Positions 50,739-60,185 of a stretch of 64,000 bases of DNA are shown in pieces; positions within the stretch are counted from its first letter, which is position 1; the number at the start of each line of letters is the position of its first letter. The notes under the pieces were generated by a model that searched no databases, had not been told where the DNA came from, and worked only from the letters and a program-made list of their open reading frames with translations. The stretch is taken from the NCBI GenBank assembly GCA_963667205.1, contig OY762959.1:1674001-1738000 (forward strand), read 5' to 3'. The stretch comes from CF-162 sp963667205. GTDB taxonomy: Bacteria; Chloroflexota; Dehalococcoidia; SM23-28-2; RBG-16-64-32. Position numbers and translations under genes: made by a program.

Positions 50739-51596
50739 ATGCAGGCCGCGTCGCAGCACCAGCCAGCCCCGATCACCATTGGCGGGCGCGAGTTCGCCTG
50801 GGGTGAGCGCACGTACCTCATGGGCGTCCTCAACGTCACGCCGGACTCGTTCTCCGGCGACGGCGTCGGCGCGGACGTTGACGCCGCGGTGTGTCAGGCG
50901 GTCCGCATGTGCGAGGACGGCGCGGACGTGATCGACGTCGGTGGCGAGTCGACGCGGCCGGGTGCTGAGGAGGTCGGCCCGGAGGAAGAGCTACGCCGCA
51001 CGATCCCCGTCGTCGAGCGGCTCGGGCGAGAGCTGGACGCTCCGGTGAGCATCGACACGTACAGGGCGGACGTCGCAAGGGCGGCGATCGATGCCGGTGC
51101 CGCACTGGTGAACGACGTCCACGGCTTCCGTCGTGAACCGGCGCTTGCGGGCGTCGTCGCGAAAGCCGGTGTGACGGCGGTGGCGATGCACTACCAGCGC
51201 GGCCGCGAGTTCAAGGACACGATCGGCAACGTGATCGAGGGCTGGCTGGAGAGCCTGCGCATCGCCCGCGACGCTGGGCTGCCCGAGGAGCGTCTGATAC
51301 TCGACCCCGGCTTCAACTTCGGCTGGACGAACGAGCAGGCGCTGGAGATGCTCCGCCGCTTGAGTGAGCTGCGGGTCCTCGGGCGTCCGCTGCTCGTCGG
51401 CACGTCGCGCAAGTCGACGATCGGTGCGGTGCTCGGCGGTCTGCCCGTTGAAGAGCGGCTCGAGGGTACGGCGGCGACAGTCGCGCTCGCGATCGCTGGT
51501 GGCGCCGATATCGTGCGCGCGCACGACGTCAAGGAGATGTCGCGTGTCGCGCGAATGGCCGACGCGGTCGCGCGCGGCTGGAAGGAGGAGAAGTGA
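50739..51596 (+). CDS. folP: Dihydropteroate synthase
   Basis: A 285-residue TIM-barrel enzyme joining p-aminobenzoate to dihydropterin pyrophosphate. Signatures: LMGVLNVTPDSFSGDG (residues 27-42), VIDVGGESTRPGAEEV, VNDVHGF, and LVGTSRKSTIGAVLG, with a final IVRAHDVKEM. It begins an operon with a thioesterase gene and folK. The ATG lies 52 bases from the divergent sulfurtransferase start. Confidence 0.93.
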   Translation: MQAASQHQPAPITIGGREFAWGERTYLMGVLNVTPDSFSGDGVGADVDAAVCQAVRMCEDGADVIDVGGESTRPGAEEVGPEEELRRTIPVVERLGRELDAPVSIDTYRADVARAAIDAGAALVNDVHGFRREPALAGVVAKAGVTAVAMHYQRGREFKDTIGNVIEGWLESLRIARDAGLPEERLILDPGFNFGWTNEQALEMLRRLSELRVLGRPLLVGTSRKSTIGAVLGGLPVEERLEGTAATVALAIAGGADIVRAHDVKEMSRVARMADAVARGWKEEK

Positions 51597-52012
51597 GGGA
51601 TCCATCGGAAGCGCCCACCAGCGGGATCATGCAGCTGCTCGGCGGGCGGATCGATTCGTTCGATGAGGGCGTGAGCGTGATGTCGTTGACGCTCGAAGAG
51701 AAGCACATGAACCCGAACGGCGTCGTCCACGGTGGCGTCCTCATGACGCTGATGGACGAGGGGACCGGCCACGCGATCGTCACGGTCCGGGGCCTGGAGG
51801 CGATGGCCGAGACGCCGCACGCCACGGTCGACATGAACGTCAGCTTCCTCTCCGGCGCGCGCGTGGGCGACGAGCTGGCCTGCGAGGCGCGCACGCTTCG
51901 TATCGGACGGGCGGTGGCGTTCGCTGAGGCGGAGGTGCGGCGCAAGGACTCCGGCGACCTGATTGCGAAGGGACGGTTCACTTACGCGATCCTCGCGAAG
52001 CGCACCGGCTGA
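51593..52012 (+). CDS. PaaI-type hotdog thioesterase
   Basis: A 139-residue hotdog-fold protein. The signature NPNGVVHGGVLMTLMDEGTGHA gives the nucleotide-binding loop and the catalytic Asp/Glu. DMNVSFLSGARVGDELACEA follows. It hydrolyses an acyl-CoA of unknown identity. The GTG start overlaps the folP stop by 4 bases, and it in turn overlaps folK, so it is embedded in a folate operon without a known folate role. Confidence 0.83.
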   Translation: MRDPSEAPTSGIMQLLGGRIDSFDEGVSVMSLTLEEKHMNPNGVVHGGVLMTLMDEGTGHAIVTVRGLEAMAETPHATVDMNVSFLSGARVGDELACEARTLRIGRAVAFAEAEVRRKDSGDLIAKGRFTYAILAKRTG

Positions 52013-52517
52013 CGTCTGCATCGGCCTCGGCGCAAACCTCGGCGACCGCGAGGCCAACCTGCGCTCGGCGCTGGCTGCCCTCGGCGACGCCGCGCGCGTC
52101 GTGGCGGTCTCGTCGCTGTACGAGACGGATGCGGTGACGGCGGACGGCAGCGCCGGGCCGGCGTACCTTAACGCCGCCTGCCGGATCGAGACGGAGCTGG
52201 AGCCGCTGCCGCTGTTTCGCTTCCTGCAGTCCGTCGAACGCCAGATCGGCCGCCGACCACCGAGGGAGCGCTGGGCGCCACGCCCGATCGACCTCGACCT
52301 GCTCCTCTACGGCAACGAGATCTTCGAGACGGACGATCTCACGGTGCCGCACACGCGCCTGGCCGAGCGCCCGTTCGTTCTCGTCCCGCTCGCAGAGATC
52401 GCTGCGGACGTCGTCCACCCCGTCCTCGAGCGCACGATCGCGGTGCTGGCGGAAGAAGCGGGCGATGCGGGCGTGCGCCGGATCGCTGAGGCGGGATGGG
52501 AGAGCGGGACGGGCTAG
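51963..52517 (+). CDS. folK: HPPK, 6-hydroxymethyl-dihydropterin pyrophosphokinase
   Basis: A 184-residue enzyme that supplies the FolP substrate. CIGLGANLGDREANLRSA is the N-terminus, YLNAACRIET and RRPPRERWAPRPIDLDLLLYG the catalytic loops, then VPHTRLAERPFVLVPLAEI. The only in-frame standard start is TTG 51963, which overlaps the thioesterase gene by 50 bases and adds about 20 atypical residues. The core begins near 52014, so translation may be coupled or use a rarer start. It ends in the CTAG overlap. Confidence 0.88.
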   Translation: MRRDGSLTRSSRSAPADVCIGLGANLGDREANLRSALAALGDAARVVAVSSLYETDAVTADGSAGPAYLNAACRIETELEPLPLFRFLQSVERQIGRRPPRERWAPRPIDLDLLLYGNEIFETDDLTVPHTRLAERPFVLVPLAEIAADVVHPVLERTIAVLAEEAGDAGVRRIAEAGWESGTG

Positions 52518-52744
52518 TCTTCTTCGGGCGTGGGCGGCTCGCTCATATCTTCGAGCTCTTCGTCCTCGCCGGTGAACATCGTCCAGCCGATCCAGAAGGC
52601 CAGCGCGGAGACGGCGGCGAGCGCGCTGAGGACGGGCAAGGCGAGCGCCAGGTAGCTGCGGCGCGTAATCGCCCAGAAGAAGATAACGAACTGGAACGCA
52701 GAGACGAGCATGATGATGAAGCCGGTGCGCTGCGCGGGCTCCAT
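52514..52744 (-). CDS. Small two-helix membrane protein
   Basis: 76 residues, two transmembrane helices (GFIIMLVSAFQFVIFFWAI and LPVLSALAAVSALAFWIGW) and an acidic tail (EDEELEDMSEPPTPEED). No family recognised. It starts 2 bases after the Trm112-like stop on the same strand, so it is cotranscribed. Its TAG forms a CTAG overlap with folK. Confidence 0.6.
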   Translation of the reverse strand: MEPAQRTGFIIMLVSAFQFVIFFWAITRRSYLALALPVLSALAAVSALAFWIGWTMFTGEDEELEDMSEPPTPEED

Positions 52745-52746
52745 GC

Positions 52747-52953
52747 TCAGGCGCTCTGCTCACCGGACGAGCCGGCGCGCATCTCCGGCGGGAGGAGGTT
52801 CGGGATGCGGTCCTCGATCGGGTACTTCTCGCCGCATTCGCTGCAGGTGAGCGAGCCCTGGATCACCTCGTCGCCGTTGGCCTCATCGATGGTCAGCTCC
52901 AACGGGCTCTTGTCCATCGGGCAGGCGAGGATGTCGACGATGTCTTTACGCAT
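52747..52953 (-). CDS. Trm112-like zinc-ribbon protein
   Basis: A 68-residue UPF0434/YcaR-type protein: DILACPMDKSPLEL at the start, then LTCSECGEKYPIEDRIPNLL. The ACPxxK and CxxC pattern matches Trm112-like proteins, which activate methyltransferases in archaea and eukaryotes; bacterial members have been proposed to do the same. No methyltransferase is adjacent here. Confidence 0.82.
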   Translation of the reverse strand: MRKDIVDILACPMDKSPLELTIDEANGDEVIQGSLTCSECGEKYPIEDRIPNLLPPEMRAGSSGEQSA

Positions 52954-53011
52954 GGTGTCTCGGCTCGAATTCTAGGGCCGGCCACAGGGGCCGTCAAACG
53001 CGGCCGGGCGA

Positions 53012-53017
53012 TACAAT
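53012..53017 (+). promoter_or_regulatory. -10 element of a near-leaderless gene
   Basis: TACAAT ends 9 bases before the ATG at 53027, with no Shine-Dalgarno match in between. Confidence 0.4.
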
Positions 53018-53026
53018 CGACTCAGC

Positions 53027-53656
53027 ATGAGCGAGACCAGGCGTATCCCCCTCGACCGGCGCGTGCTCGTCGTGCGCGAGGGGCGGATCGATCTGCGCCC
53101 TGAGCGCGGGGCCGTCGTTTTCCCGCTGGCGGGACTTCTGATCAGCGCGGCGATCTTTGCGGTGGTTGTCCTCTTCGCCGGCGACCTCTCGGCGACGACG
53201 CTGGCCCTCATCCTGCTCCCGGGCCTTCTGCTGGCGCCGTTTGCGGCGATGGGCCTCGTGTACTCGGTGATCGGCGCGGCCGTCGTCGTCGAGAGAGCGA
53301 AGGAGTCCGTGCGCTTTCAGCAGGGCGTCCTCGGCCTCGGCATCGGCACGATGGAGCTGGTGCCGTTCTGGAAGATCGACCACATCGCCGTCGAGGACTT
53401 CGAGCAGGGCATCGGCGCACCCGGCCCGCACCCGCTCGACTTCCGCGCCTGGGACATTATGCTCGTCAAGGAGAGCGGCAAGCGGCTGCCGATCGCGCAG
53501 GTGGTCGCCGGCTCCTCAGGCGACCTCATCGAAGAGGGTTGGGACCGCGCCATCGACGCCGCGGAGGCGATCGCAGAGATGACCGGCAGCCGCGTCGAGA
53601 TCACGGCCGAGGTCGAGCCGGAGGCCGCGTCCGAGCCGGCGGAGAAGGCCGGCTAG
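53027..53656 (+). CDS. Membrane protein with a PH-like C-terminal domain, unknown function
   Basis: A 209-residue protein. Two adjacent transmembrane helices (about residues 28-70, VVFPLAGLLISAAIFAVVVLF and LALILLPGLLLAPFAAMGL) follow a basic N-terminus. A cytosolic beta-rich domain comes next (VVVERAKESVRFQQGVLG, WKIDHIAVEDFEQG, DIMLVKESGKRLPIAQVV), ending in a long helix and a Glu/Ala tail. It resembles membrane proteins with bacterial PH domains. No partner identified. Confidence 0.6.
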   Translation: MSETRRIPLDRRVLVVREGRIDLRPERGAVVFPLAGLLISAAIFAVVVLFAGDLSATTLALILLPGLLLAPFAAMGLVYSVIGAAVVVERAKESVRFQQGVLGLGIGTMELVPFWKIDHIAVEDFEQGIGAPGPHPLDFRAWDIMLVKESGKRLPIAQVVAGSSGDLIEEGWDRAIDAAEAIAEMTGSRVEITAEVEPEAASEPAEKAG

Positions 53657-53669
53657 CCTGCTGCGGTGG

Positions 53670-54052
53670 TCAGGGCCAGGTCTGCACGGACTTCTGCTCA
53701 CCCTCGAAGGCGATGAGCGCCGCGTGCTCGATCTCGACGGCGAAGAGGTGCCGGGATCAGCGATATCGCGGGCGCGGCCACGCAGCTTGAATTCACCCTC
53801 GTTGCCCTTGCGGTCGGTGATGATGCTGTGCACCAGGCAACGCGGCTCGCGCAGCAGGTCAAGCGCCTTCTTCGACTGCCACATCATGCCGAGCAGCAGC
53901 TCGCCGCCGACGATCAGCGGCTCCACCGGGCTGATGCGCGGCGTGCCGTCCTTGCGCACTGAGCCGAGCAGGATCAGACTCCAGCGCTCGAAGCGCTCTT
54001 CGCCCGCCTTCGCCAGATCAGGGGCGGCTTTCGCGAATTGGCTCCAGTTCAC
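53670..54052 (-). pseudogene. Second PPOX-family protein, frameshifted and internally shortened
   Basis: From ATG 54052: FERWSLILLGSVRKDGTPRISPVEP, GELLLGMMWQSKKALDLLREP, then GEFKLRGRARDIADP, a standard PPOX split barrel. The remaining similarity (HLFAVEIEHAALIAFEGE, ending QTWP and TGA at 53670) is in another frame. The break is at about 53750-53760. As I recall, relatives have some 20 residues between DIADP and HLF, so both a deletion and a frameshift are likely. It is the second broken PPOX gene in the window. Confidence 0.68.
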
Positions 54053-54124
54053 GTGCTCCTCCTCATCGGCATTACGTAGGCAGTATCGCGCTAGAGAGTG
54101 ACAGCGCTCTGTCAGGAGCGCCGA

Positions 54125-56548
54125 TCAGTTGCCCGCGACGAGCTGCTCGACCCTGCCGCCGTCGTCGGACGCTTCCTCGTGAAGGGCGGCGGCCAGCACG
54201 TCGTCAACGCTGTCCACCAGCACGAACTCGAGGTCGCGGCGGACCTCATCGCGAACTTCGAGCAGGTCGTTCTCGTTGTCGCGGGGGATGATGATGCGCT
54301 TGCTGCCGGCGCGGTGAGCGGCCAGGATCTTGTCTCGCACAGCGCCAACGGGGAGCACCTTGCCTCGCAGCGTGATCTCGCCCGTCATCGCGACGTCCTT
54401 GTTAACGGGACGCCGCGTCATCGCGGAGATGAGCGCGGTCGCCATCGTAACGCCGGCTGAAGGGCCGTCCTTGGGCACGGCGCCGGCCGGGACGTGAATG
54501 TGGATGTCGTTGCGGTCGAAGAACGCCGGTGCGATGCCCAGCGCGTCGGCGCGCGAGCGGGCGTAGGTCAGCGCCGCCTGCGCGGACTCCTGCATGACAT
54601 CGCCCAGCTTGCCCGTGAGCGTGAGGCGGCCCTTGCCTGGAACGGTCGTCGCCTCGACGAACAGGACCTCGCCGCCACCGCCCGTCGCCGCCAGGCCGGC
54701 AGCAACGCCGACCTCGTCTCGCCGGATCGCCAGCTCCCAGCGGAAGCGCGCCGGGCCCAGGAACTTGGAGACATTGTCTTGTGTGACCGAGACCCGTGTC
54801 TTCTCGCCCTCCACCACCAGGCGCGCGACGCGGCGGCAAACGCTGCCCAGCTCGCGTTCCAGGTTGCGGACGCCGGCCTCACGGGTGTAGGAGCGGATGA
54901 TCTCGCGAATCGCGCCTTCGCTCATGCGCAGCGCGCTCTTGGAGATGCCGTTCTGCTCCAACTGGCGCGGGAGCAGGTAGCGCTTGCCGATCTCCAGCTT
55001 CTCGTGCTCCGTGTAGCCGGGCAGCTCGATCACCTCCATGCGGTCGAGCAGCGCCGAAGGGATCGTGTCTGTCAGGTTGGCGGTGGCGATAAAGAAGACG
55101 CGCGAGAGGTCGAAGGCGGTGTCGAGGTAGTGGTCTGTGAAAGTGAAGTTCTGCGCGGGATCCAGCACTTCCAGCAGCGCCGCGGCCGGGTCGCCCCGGA
55201 AGTCCATGCCCATCTTGTCGACTTCGTCCAGCATCATCAGCGGGTTGGCAGAACCGGCGCGACGTATCTCCTGGATGATGCGGCCGGGCATGGCGCCCAC
55301 GTACGTGCGGCGGCGGCCACGGATCTCGGCCTCGTCGCGCATACCGCCGAGCGATACGCGGATGAAGTTGCGGTCGAGCGCACGGGCGATCGACTGGCCG
55401 AGTGAGGTCTTTCCGGTGCCGGGCGGGCCGACGAAGCAGAGGATGGGGCCGCGGGTCTCGCCACCCCTCAGGTTGAGCACAGCGAGGAAGTCGAGGATGC
55501 GCGTCTTCACCTTCTCAAGGCCGTAGTGATCCTCGTCCAGGATGCGCGCCGCGCGTTCGATGTCCAGCTGGTCTTCGGTCGTGACGTTCCACGGCAAGTC
55601 CGCGAGCCATTCGAGGTACGTGCGGACGACCTGGTATTCGGGCGAGATGGCGGGGATCTGGTCCAGCCGCTCCATCTCGCGGTCGGCCTCTTTGCGCGCT
55701 ACCTCGGGGAGGTCCGCGTTCTGCAGGCGCTCCCTCAGTTCGGCCAGCTCCGGCGTAGCCTCTTCGCCCAGCTCCTTCTGGATCACCCTCAGCTGCTCGC
55801 GCAGGATGAACTCGCGCTGGCGCTTGTCGATCTCGCCCTTGACGTCCGATTGGATCTTGGTGCGGACCTCGAGGACTTCGAGCTCGTGGTTGAGGAGCGA
55901 GTTGACCAGCGTGAGGCGCCGCCCAACGTTCAGCTCCGTCAGCACCGCGTAGCGGTCCTCTGGCTTCAGCGGCAGGTTGGCGGCGATGAAGTCGGCCAGC
56001 GCCGCGGGATCGCTGATGTCACCGACCGCCGCCGCCATCTCCGCCGGCATTGCTTCGGAGAGGCCGGCGGCGCGGACGAACGTCTCGGAAGCCTCGCGCA
56101 TGACGGCCTCGGCGTTCAGGTCGGCGCCGCCTTCGTCCTGGAGCCGCTCGACGCGGGCCCGGACCGGCGAACCGTCGCCCTCGACGGAGACGAGGCGGAC
56201 GCGCGCCCGCCCCTGGAGGATTGCATGCACGGATCCGTCGGGCGCCTTCGCCATGCGGACGATGCCGGCGACTGTACCGACTTCGCGCAGGCGTAGCTCC
56301 CCCTTCGCCTCTTCTTCCTCGCCGTCGCGCTCGCTGAAGATCGCGACGAGCTTGCCCTCGGAGGAGGCAGCCTCATCGATCGCCAGTTTGACGCGCTCCT
56401 CTATGGCCATAACGGGCATGAGCTGCTGCGGGTAGACGACGTTCGTGCCGCTGGGGATCACGGGCAGCACGTCCGGGAGGACGAGCTCCTCGGAGCCGGG
56501 GTCCGGCTTTGGAGCCGGCTTCTTCGTGGGTTTCGGTTTGTCGGTCAT
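54125..56548 (-). CDS. lon: Lon protease
   Basis: An 807-residue ATP-dependent serine protease of the LonA type. The N-terminal substrate domain starts LPVIPSGTNVVYPQQLMPV. Coiled coil residues 180-250 come next, then Walker A GPPGTGKTSLGQSIA (about residue 370), Walker B MMLDEVDKMG, and the proteolytic Ser-Lys dyad in KDGPSAGVTMATALIS with the Lys about 43 residues on. The C-terminus is normal. It degrades misfolded proteins. The hsp20 gene lies 10 bases upstream on the same strand, forming a stress operon. Confidence 0.96.
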   Translation of the reverse strand: MTDKPKPTKKPAPKPDPGSEELVLPDVLPVIPSGTNVVYPQQLMPVMAIEERVKLAIDEAASSEGKLVAIFSERDGEEEEAKGELRLREVGTVAGIVRMAKAPDGSVHAILQGRARVRLVSVEGDGSPVRARVERLQDEGGADLNAEAVMREASETFVRAAGLSEAMPAEMAAAVGDISDPAALADFIAANLPLKPEDRYAVLTELNVGRRLTLVNSLLNHELEVLEVRTKIQSDVKGEIDKRQREFILREQLRVIQKELGEEATPELAELRERLQNADLPEVARKEADREMERLDQIPAISPEYQVVRTYLEWLADLPWNVTTEDQLDIERAARILDEDHYGLEKVKTRILDFLAVLNLRGGETRGPILCFVGPPGTGKTSLGQSIARALDRNFIRVSLGGMRDEAEIRGRRRTYVGAMPGRIIQEIRRAGSANPLMMLDEVDKMGMDFRGDPAAALLEVLDPAQNFTFTDHYLDTAFDLSRVFFIATANLTDTIPSALLDRMEVIELPGYTEHEKLEIGKRYLLPRQLEQNGISKSALRMSEGAIREIIRSYTREAGVRNLERELGSVCRRVARLVVEGEKTRVSVTQDNVSKFLGPARFRWELAIRRDEVGVAAGLAATGGGGEVLFVEATTVPGKGRLTLTGKLGDVMQESAQAALTYARSRADALGIAPAFFDRNDIHIHVPAGAVPKDGPSAGVTMATALISAMTRRPVNKDVAMTGEITLRGKVLPVGAVRDKILAAHRAGSKRIIIPRDNENDLLEVRDEVRRDLEFVLVDSVDDVLAAALHEEASDDGGRVEQLVAGN

Positions 56549-56558
56549 CAGCGGTTGG

Positions 56559-56981
56559 TCAACGGACGACGATTCTCAGATGGTGGCCGCTGTGCGGTTC
56601 GGTCACGGGCAGCGTGATCTCCAGTATGCCGTCACTGTAGACGGCCTTCGCCGCCTCAGCGTTGACCTCGGAGGGCAGGTGAAGTTCGCGCTGGAAGCGA
56701 CCGTGCGTGATCTCCATCTGGGAGTAGACACGGTTGGGCCGCCCGCCGGTGGGCTTGCGGCGGCCGCGGACGATCATCGAATGACCCTCGACCTCGATCT
56801 CGATCTCCGCTTCGGGGATGCCGGCGATCTCCATAAGCACGACGACTTCCTTATCGGTGTGGTAGATGTCCACCGGCGGCTCCATGTAAGGTCGCCCGAA
56901 GCCGGGACGGCCCGGGGAGCCGAAGACGCGCTTGTAGGCACGGTTCATGCGCTCCTGGATGTGCTGCTCGAAGTCTGACAT
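56559..56981 (-). CDS. Small heat shock protein Hsp20
   Basis: A 140-residue alpha-crystallin chaperone. MEPPVDIYHTDKEVVVLMEIAG starts the core. GRFQRELHLPSEV and VYSDGILEITLPV carry the conserved elements, including the G-I-L-type motif, and the C-terminal extension ends RIVVR. I start it at ATG 56981 because AGGA lies 8 bases ahead; an ATG at 57002 has none. It directly precedes lon. Confidence 0.9.
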   Translation of the reverse strand: MSDFEQHIQERMNRAYKRVFGSPGRPGFGRPYMEPPVDIYHTDKEVVVLMEIAGIPEAEIEIEVEGHSMIVRGRRKPTGGRPNRVYSQMEITHGRFQRELHLPSEVNAEAAKAVYSDGILEITLPVTEPHSGHHLRIVVR

Positions 56982-57023
56982 CTCGACGTCCTGCCTGGCC
57001 ATGAGGCATCTGCGCAGCGGCCG

Positions 57024-57481
57024 TCAGGCCACCTGCACCACTATCTCCATCTCAACGGCGATGTTGAACGGGAGTTCGGCTACTCCGACGGCGCTGCGGG
57101 CGTGCCGGCCGCGGTCTCCGAACAACGATATCAGCAGGGCGGAAGCGCCGTCTATGACCTTTGGCTGCTCGCTGAAGCCGGCGCGCTGTTGACGAACCCC
57201 AGCAGCTTGACGATGCGCGCCACGCGCTCCAGGTCGTCGATCTCTTGCTGAAGCGCCGAAAGGTTGCCGAGCGCGCAGAGCTTCGCGGCCTCGGCGGCCT
57301 CCTCTGTGGTGACCTCCGCGCCGACCTTGCCCTGCACGAAGCCGCTGCCGTCCGCTTTCGCCGGCCCGGCGCCGGAAACGAATACGAGGTCGCCGACGGT
57401 GACCGCGCCGACGTACTGGCCCGCTGAGCGCTGCGGCGGTAGCTCGAGGCCCATCTCGCGCAGGCGGTCGGCGACGCTCAT
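57024..57481 (-). pseudogene. ridA: RidA/YjgF-family protein, single-base frameshift
   Basis: The start SVADRLREMGLELPPQRSAGQYVGAVT and AALVARIVKLLGFVNSAP-like sequence (VARIVKLLGFVNSAP) run to about 57182. The expected continuation GFSEQPKVIDGASALLI, GDRGRHARSAVGVAELPFN and VEMEIVVQVA is in the next frame and ends with TGA at 57024. Restoring one base at 57177-57180 gives a perfect 152-residue RidA-like protein including the catalytic Arg (GRHARSAVG). It lies between hsp20 and gyrA. It is either a fresh mutation or a base error. Confidence 0.8.
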
Positions 57482-57485
57482 CGCG

Positions 57486-60185
57486 CTACTTGCGCTTCTT
57501 GCCGCTGGCTCCGGGCTTCGGCTTCGCGCTGTTGCCGGACGCTTTCGGCTTCGCTGCGCTTTTCTGCGCCTTCGCGGCGGGCTTTGCCTTCGCTTTCGTG
57601 GTGGCCTTGGCCTTCGCCAGCTTCTTGCCGTTCTCGTCCTCCTGAGCGCCTGTCGGCAGGTCGTCGCCGGCCTCAGAGTAGTCGCGGCGCATGTCGACGA
57701 TGGCGATCGCGGCGACGCGGTCGTCGTCGCCCACGTCCATCAGCTTCACTCCCTGCGTCGGGCGGCCCTGCTGTGAGATGTGCTTCACCTGCGTTCGGAG
57801 CATGATCCCGCTCTCGGAGATCATCATCAGCTCGTGCTCCGGGTCTACGGCGCGGGCGTGGACCAGGGGGCCGCTCTTGGCGTGCGTCTTGAACGTGATG
57901 ACGCCCTGCCCGCCGCGGTTGTGGCGTGGGTACTCTTCCACCGGGGTGCGCTTGCCGTGCCCCTGAGCGCTGGCGACGAGTAGGTCGAGCCCCTTGAGAG
58001 CGATCTCCATTCCGACGACGGAGTCGCCCTTCGCCAGCTTGATGCCGCGCACGCCGCCCGACAGCCGCGAGGCCGAGCGCAGAGATCTGACGGCGAAGCG
58101 TATCGCCTGGCCGTCTCCGGTGACCATGATCGCGTCATCGTCGTCGCTGCAGATGTGTGCGCTCACGAGTTCGTCGGCGGGTTCGAGGTCCATCGCGATC
58201 AGGCCGTCGCGCCGCACGTTGGCGAAGTTCTTCATCGGCGTCTTCTTCGCCTCGCCCAGCTTCGTGCCCATCACCATGACGTCGTTCTCGACGTCGGCGG
58301 TCGCGCGGACGACGGTCGTAATCCGCTCGGTCTGGTCGAGCATTAGCAGCTGCATCACGGAGACGCCGCGGGCCTCACGCTTGCCCTCGTCTACCTCCCA
58401 CGTTTTGACCTGGAAGCAGCGGCCGCGGTCGGTGAAGAAGATCAGGCGGTCGTGCGTGTCGGCGACGACGAGATGGCGGATATCGTCGTCTTGTTTCGTG
58501 CGCGCGCCGATGATGCCGACGCCGCCTCGGCGCTGCGAGCGGTAGGTGCTGAGGGGGATGCGCTTGACGTAGCCGCGCGAGGAGATCGTAACGACGACCT
58601 CCTGGTGCGCCACCATGTCCTCCTCGGAGAACTCCTCCGGCTCCTGGTCCATGATCAGCGTGCGCCGTTCGTCGCCGAACTTATCCTTCAACTCTTCGGC
58701 GTCATCGCGGATCAGGAAGTCGATCTTGCGCGGGTTGGCCAGGAGGTCTTCGAGGTAGTTGATCGTCTTGATGAGCTCGCCGTACTCCTCCTTGATCTTG
58801 TCGCGCTCCAGGCGTGCGAGCCGGCGCAGCTGCATGTCCAGCACGGCCTGCGCCTGGCGGCCCGTCAGCTCGAACGGCTTCGCCATCAGCTTCGTCTTGG
58901 CGTCGTCGGCGGAAGCGGCGCCGCGGATCGTCTTGATCACCTCGTCGAGCATGTCGATCGCCTTGAGCAGGCCCTCCAGGATGTGCGCCCGGTCGCGCGC
59001 CTTCTCCAGCTCGAACTCGGAGCGGCGGCGGATGACATCGCGGCGGTGATCGATGTAGGACTCGAGGATCTTCTTGAGGCTGACCGTACGCGGCTGGCCG
59101 TCGACGAGGGCGAGCATGTTGACGGCGAAGGCGGATTGCATCTGCGTGTGCTTGTAGAGCGCGTTGAGGAGCTGCTTCGGCTGCGCTTCGCGCTTCAGCT
59201 CGATGACGACGCGCATGCCGTGGCGGTCGGACTCATCGCGCAGGTCGGCGATGCCGTCGATCTTCTTGGCGCGCACGAGGTTCGCGATCTTCTCGACCAG
59301 CGCCGCCTTGTTCGTCTGATACGGCAACTCCGTGACGATGATCTGGTTGCGGTTGCCCTTCGGCGTCTCTTCGACGTGAACGCGCGCGCGCTGGACGACG
59401 CGGCCCTTGCCGTCGGCGTAGGCGGTGCGGATGGCGTCCCGCTTCACCGTCGTCGGCGCCTCACCGTCAACGCCCGGGACCTTGAGCGTCTCGTAGCGAA
59501 AGGCGACGGCGCCGGTGGGGAAGTCCGGCCCTGTGACGATGTCCGCCAGGTCGGCGCCGGTCGTCTCTGGATCGTCGATCAGGCGGATGATGGCGTCGCA
59601 GAGTTCGGTCAGGTTGTGGGGCGGGATGTTCGTCGCCATCCCGACGGCGATGCCGGACGCGCCGTTGGCGAGTAGGTTGGGCAGGCGCGCCGGTAGCGGC
59701 AGCGGCTCCTTGAGCGAGCCATCGAAGTTCTCGAAGAGGTCGACTGTGTTCTTGTCGAGGTCGACGAGGAGCTCCATCGCGACGGCGGAGAGCCGCGCCT
59801 CCGTGTAGCGCATGGCGGCCGGCGGGTCGTTGTCCATCGAGCCGAAGTTGCCCTGGCCGTCGACGAGCGGATAGCGCAGCGAAAACGGCTGAGCGAGCCG
59901 GACCATCGCCTCGTATACGGGGCTATCGCCGTGTGGGTGGTACTTGCCGAGTACCTCACCGACGATACGGGCGCTCTTCTTGTAGGCCGAGCCCGAGGTG
60001 ATGCCCATGTCCGACATGGCGTAGAGGATTCGCCGCTGCACGGGCTTCAGGCCGTCCCGGATGTCCGGGAGCGCACGGGCGACGATGACGGACATCGCGT
60101 AGTCGAGGTAGGAGGTGCGCATCTCCTCTTCGATCCTGATCGGGCGGCTGTTGCCAAGGGGGAATACGGGCGGTTCGATGGTCAT
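57486..60185 (-). CDS. gyrA: DNA gyrase subunit A
   Basis: An 899-residue subunit that cuts and rejoins DNA. RTSYLDYAMSVIVARALPD and KPVQRRILYAM start the winged-helix domain. The active tyrosine is in PAAMRYTEARLS (about residue 123). The quinolone region has HPHGDSPVYEA (Ser at the usual position). The GyrA box QRRGGVG appears in the beta-pinwheel, showing gyrase rather than topoisomerase IV. The last 60 residues are a Lys/Ala-rich tail. I chose ATG 60185, with AGGAG 5 bases before. gyrB is not nearby. Confidence 0.95.
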   Translation of the reverse strand: MTIEPPVFPLGNSRPIRIEEEMRTSYLDYAMSVIVARALPDIRDGLKPVQRRILYAMSDMGITSGSAYKKSARIVGEVLGKYHPHGDSPVYEAMVRLAQPFSLRYPLVDGQGNFGSMDNDPPAAMRYTEARLSAVAMELLVDLDKNTVDLFENFDGSLKEPLPLPARLPNLLANGASGIAVGMATNIPPHNLTELCDAIIRLIDDPETTGADLADIVTGPDFPTGAVAFRYETLKVPGVDGEAPTTVKRDAIRTAYADGKGRVVQRARVHVEETPKGNRNQIIVTELPYQTNKAALVEKIANLVRAKKIDGIADLRDESDRHGMRVVIELKREAQPKQLLNALYKHTQMQSAFAVNMLALVDGQPRTVSLKKILESYIDHRRDVIRRRSEFELEKARDRAHILEGLLKAIDMLDEVIKTIRGAASADDAKTKLMAKPFELTGRQAQAVLDMQLRRLARLERDKIKEEYGELIKTINYLEDLLANPRKIDFLIRDDAEELKDKFGDERRTLIMDQEPEEFSEEDMVAHQEVVVTISSRGYVKRIPLSTYRSQRRGGVGIIGARTKQDDDIRHLVVADTHDRLIFFTDRGRCFQVKTWEVDEGKREARGVSVMQLLMLDQTERITTVVRATADVENDVMVMGTKLGEAKKTPMKNFANVRRDGLIAMDLEPADELVSAHICSDDDDAIMVTGDGQAIRFAVRSLRSASRLSGGVRGIKLAKGDSVVGMEIALKGLDLLVASAQGHGKRTPVEEYPRHNRGGQGVITFKTHAKSGPLVHARAVDPEHELMMISESGIMLRTQVKHISQQGRPTQGVKLMDVGDDDRVAAIAIVDMRRDYSEAGDDLPTGAQEDENGKKLAKAKATTKAKAKPAAKAQKSAAKPKASGNSAKPKPGASGKKRK

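Noticed and set aside
58452..59675. A 407-codon open frame antisense to gyrA
   Set aside because: Low-complexity antisense of conserved gyrA sequence.
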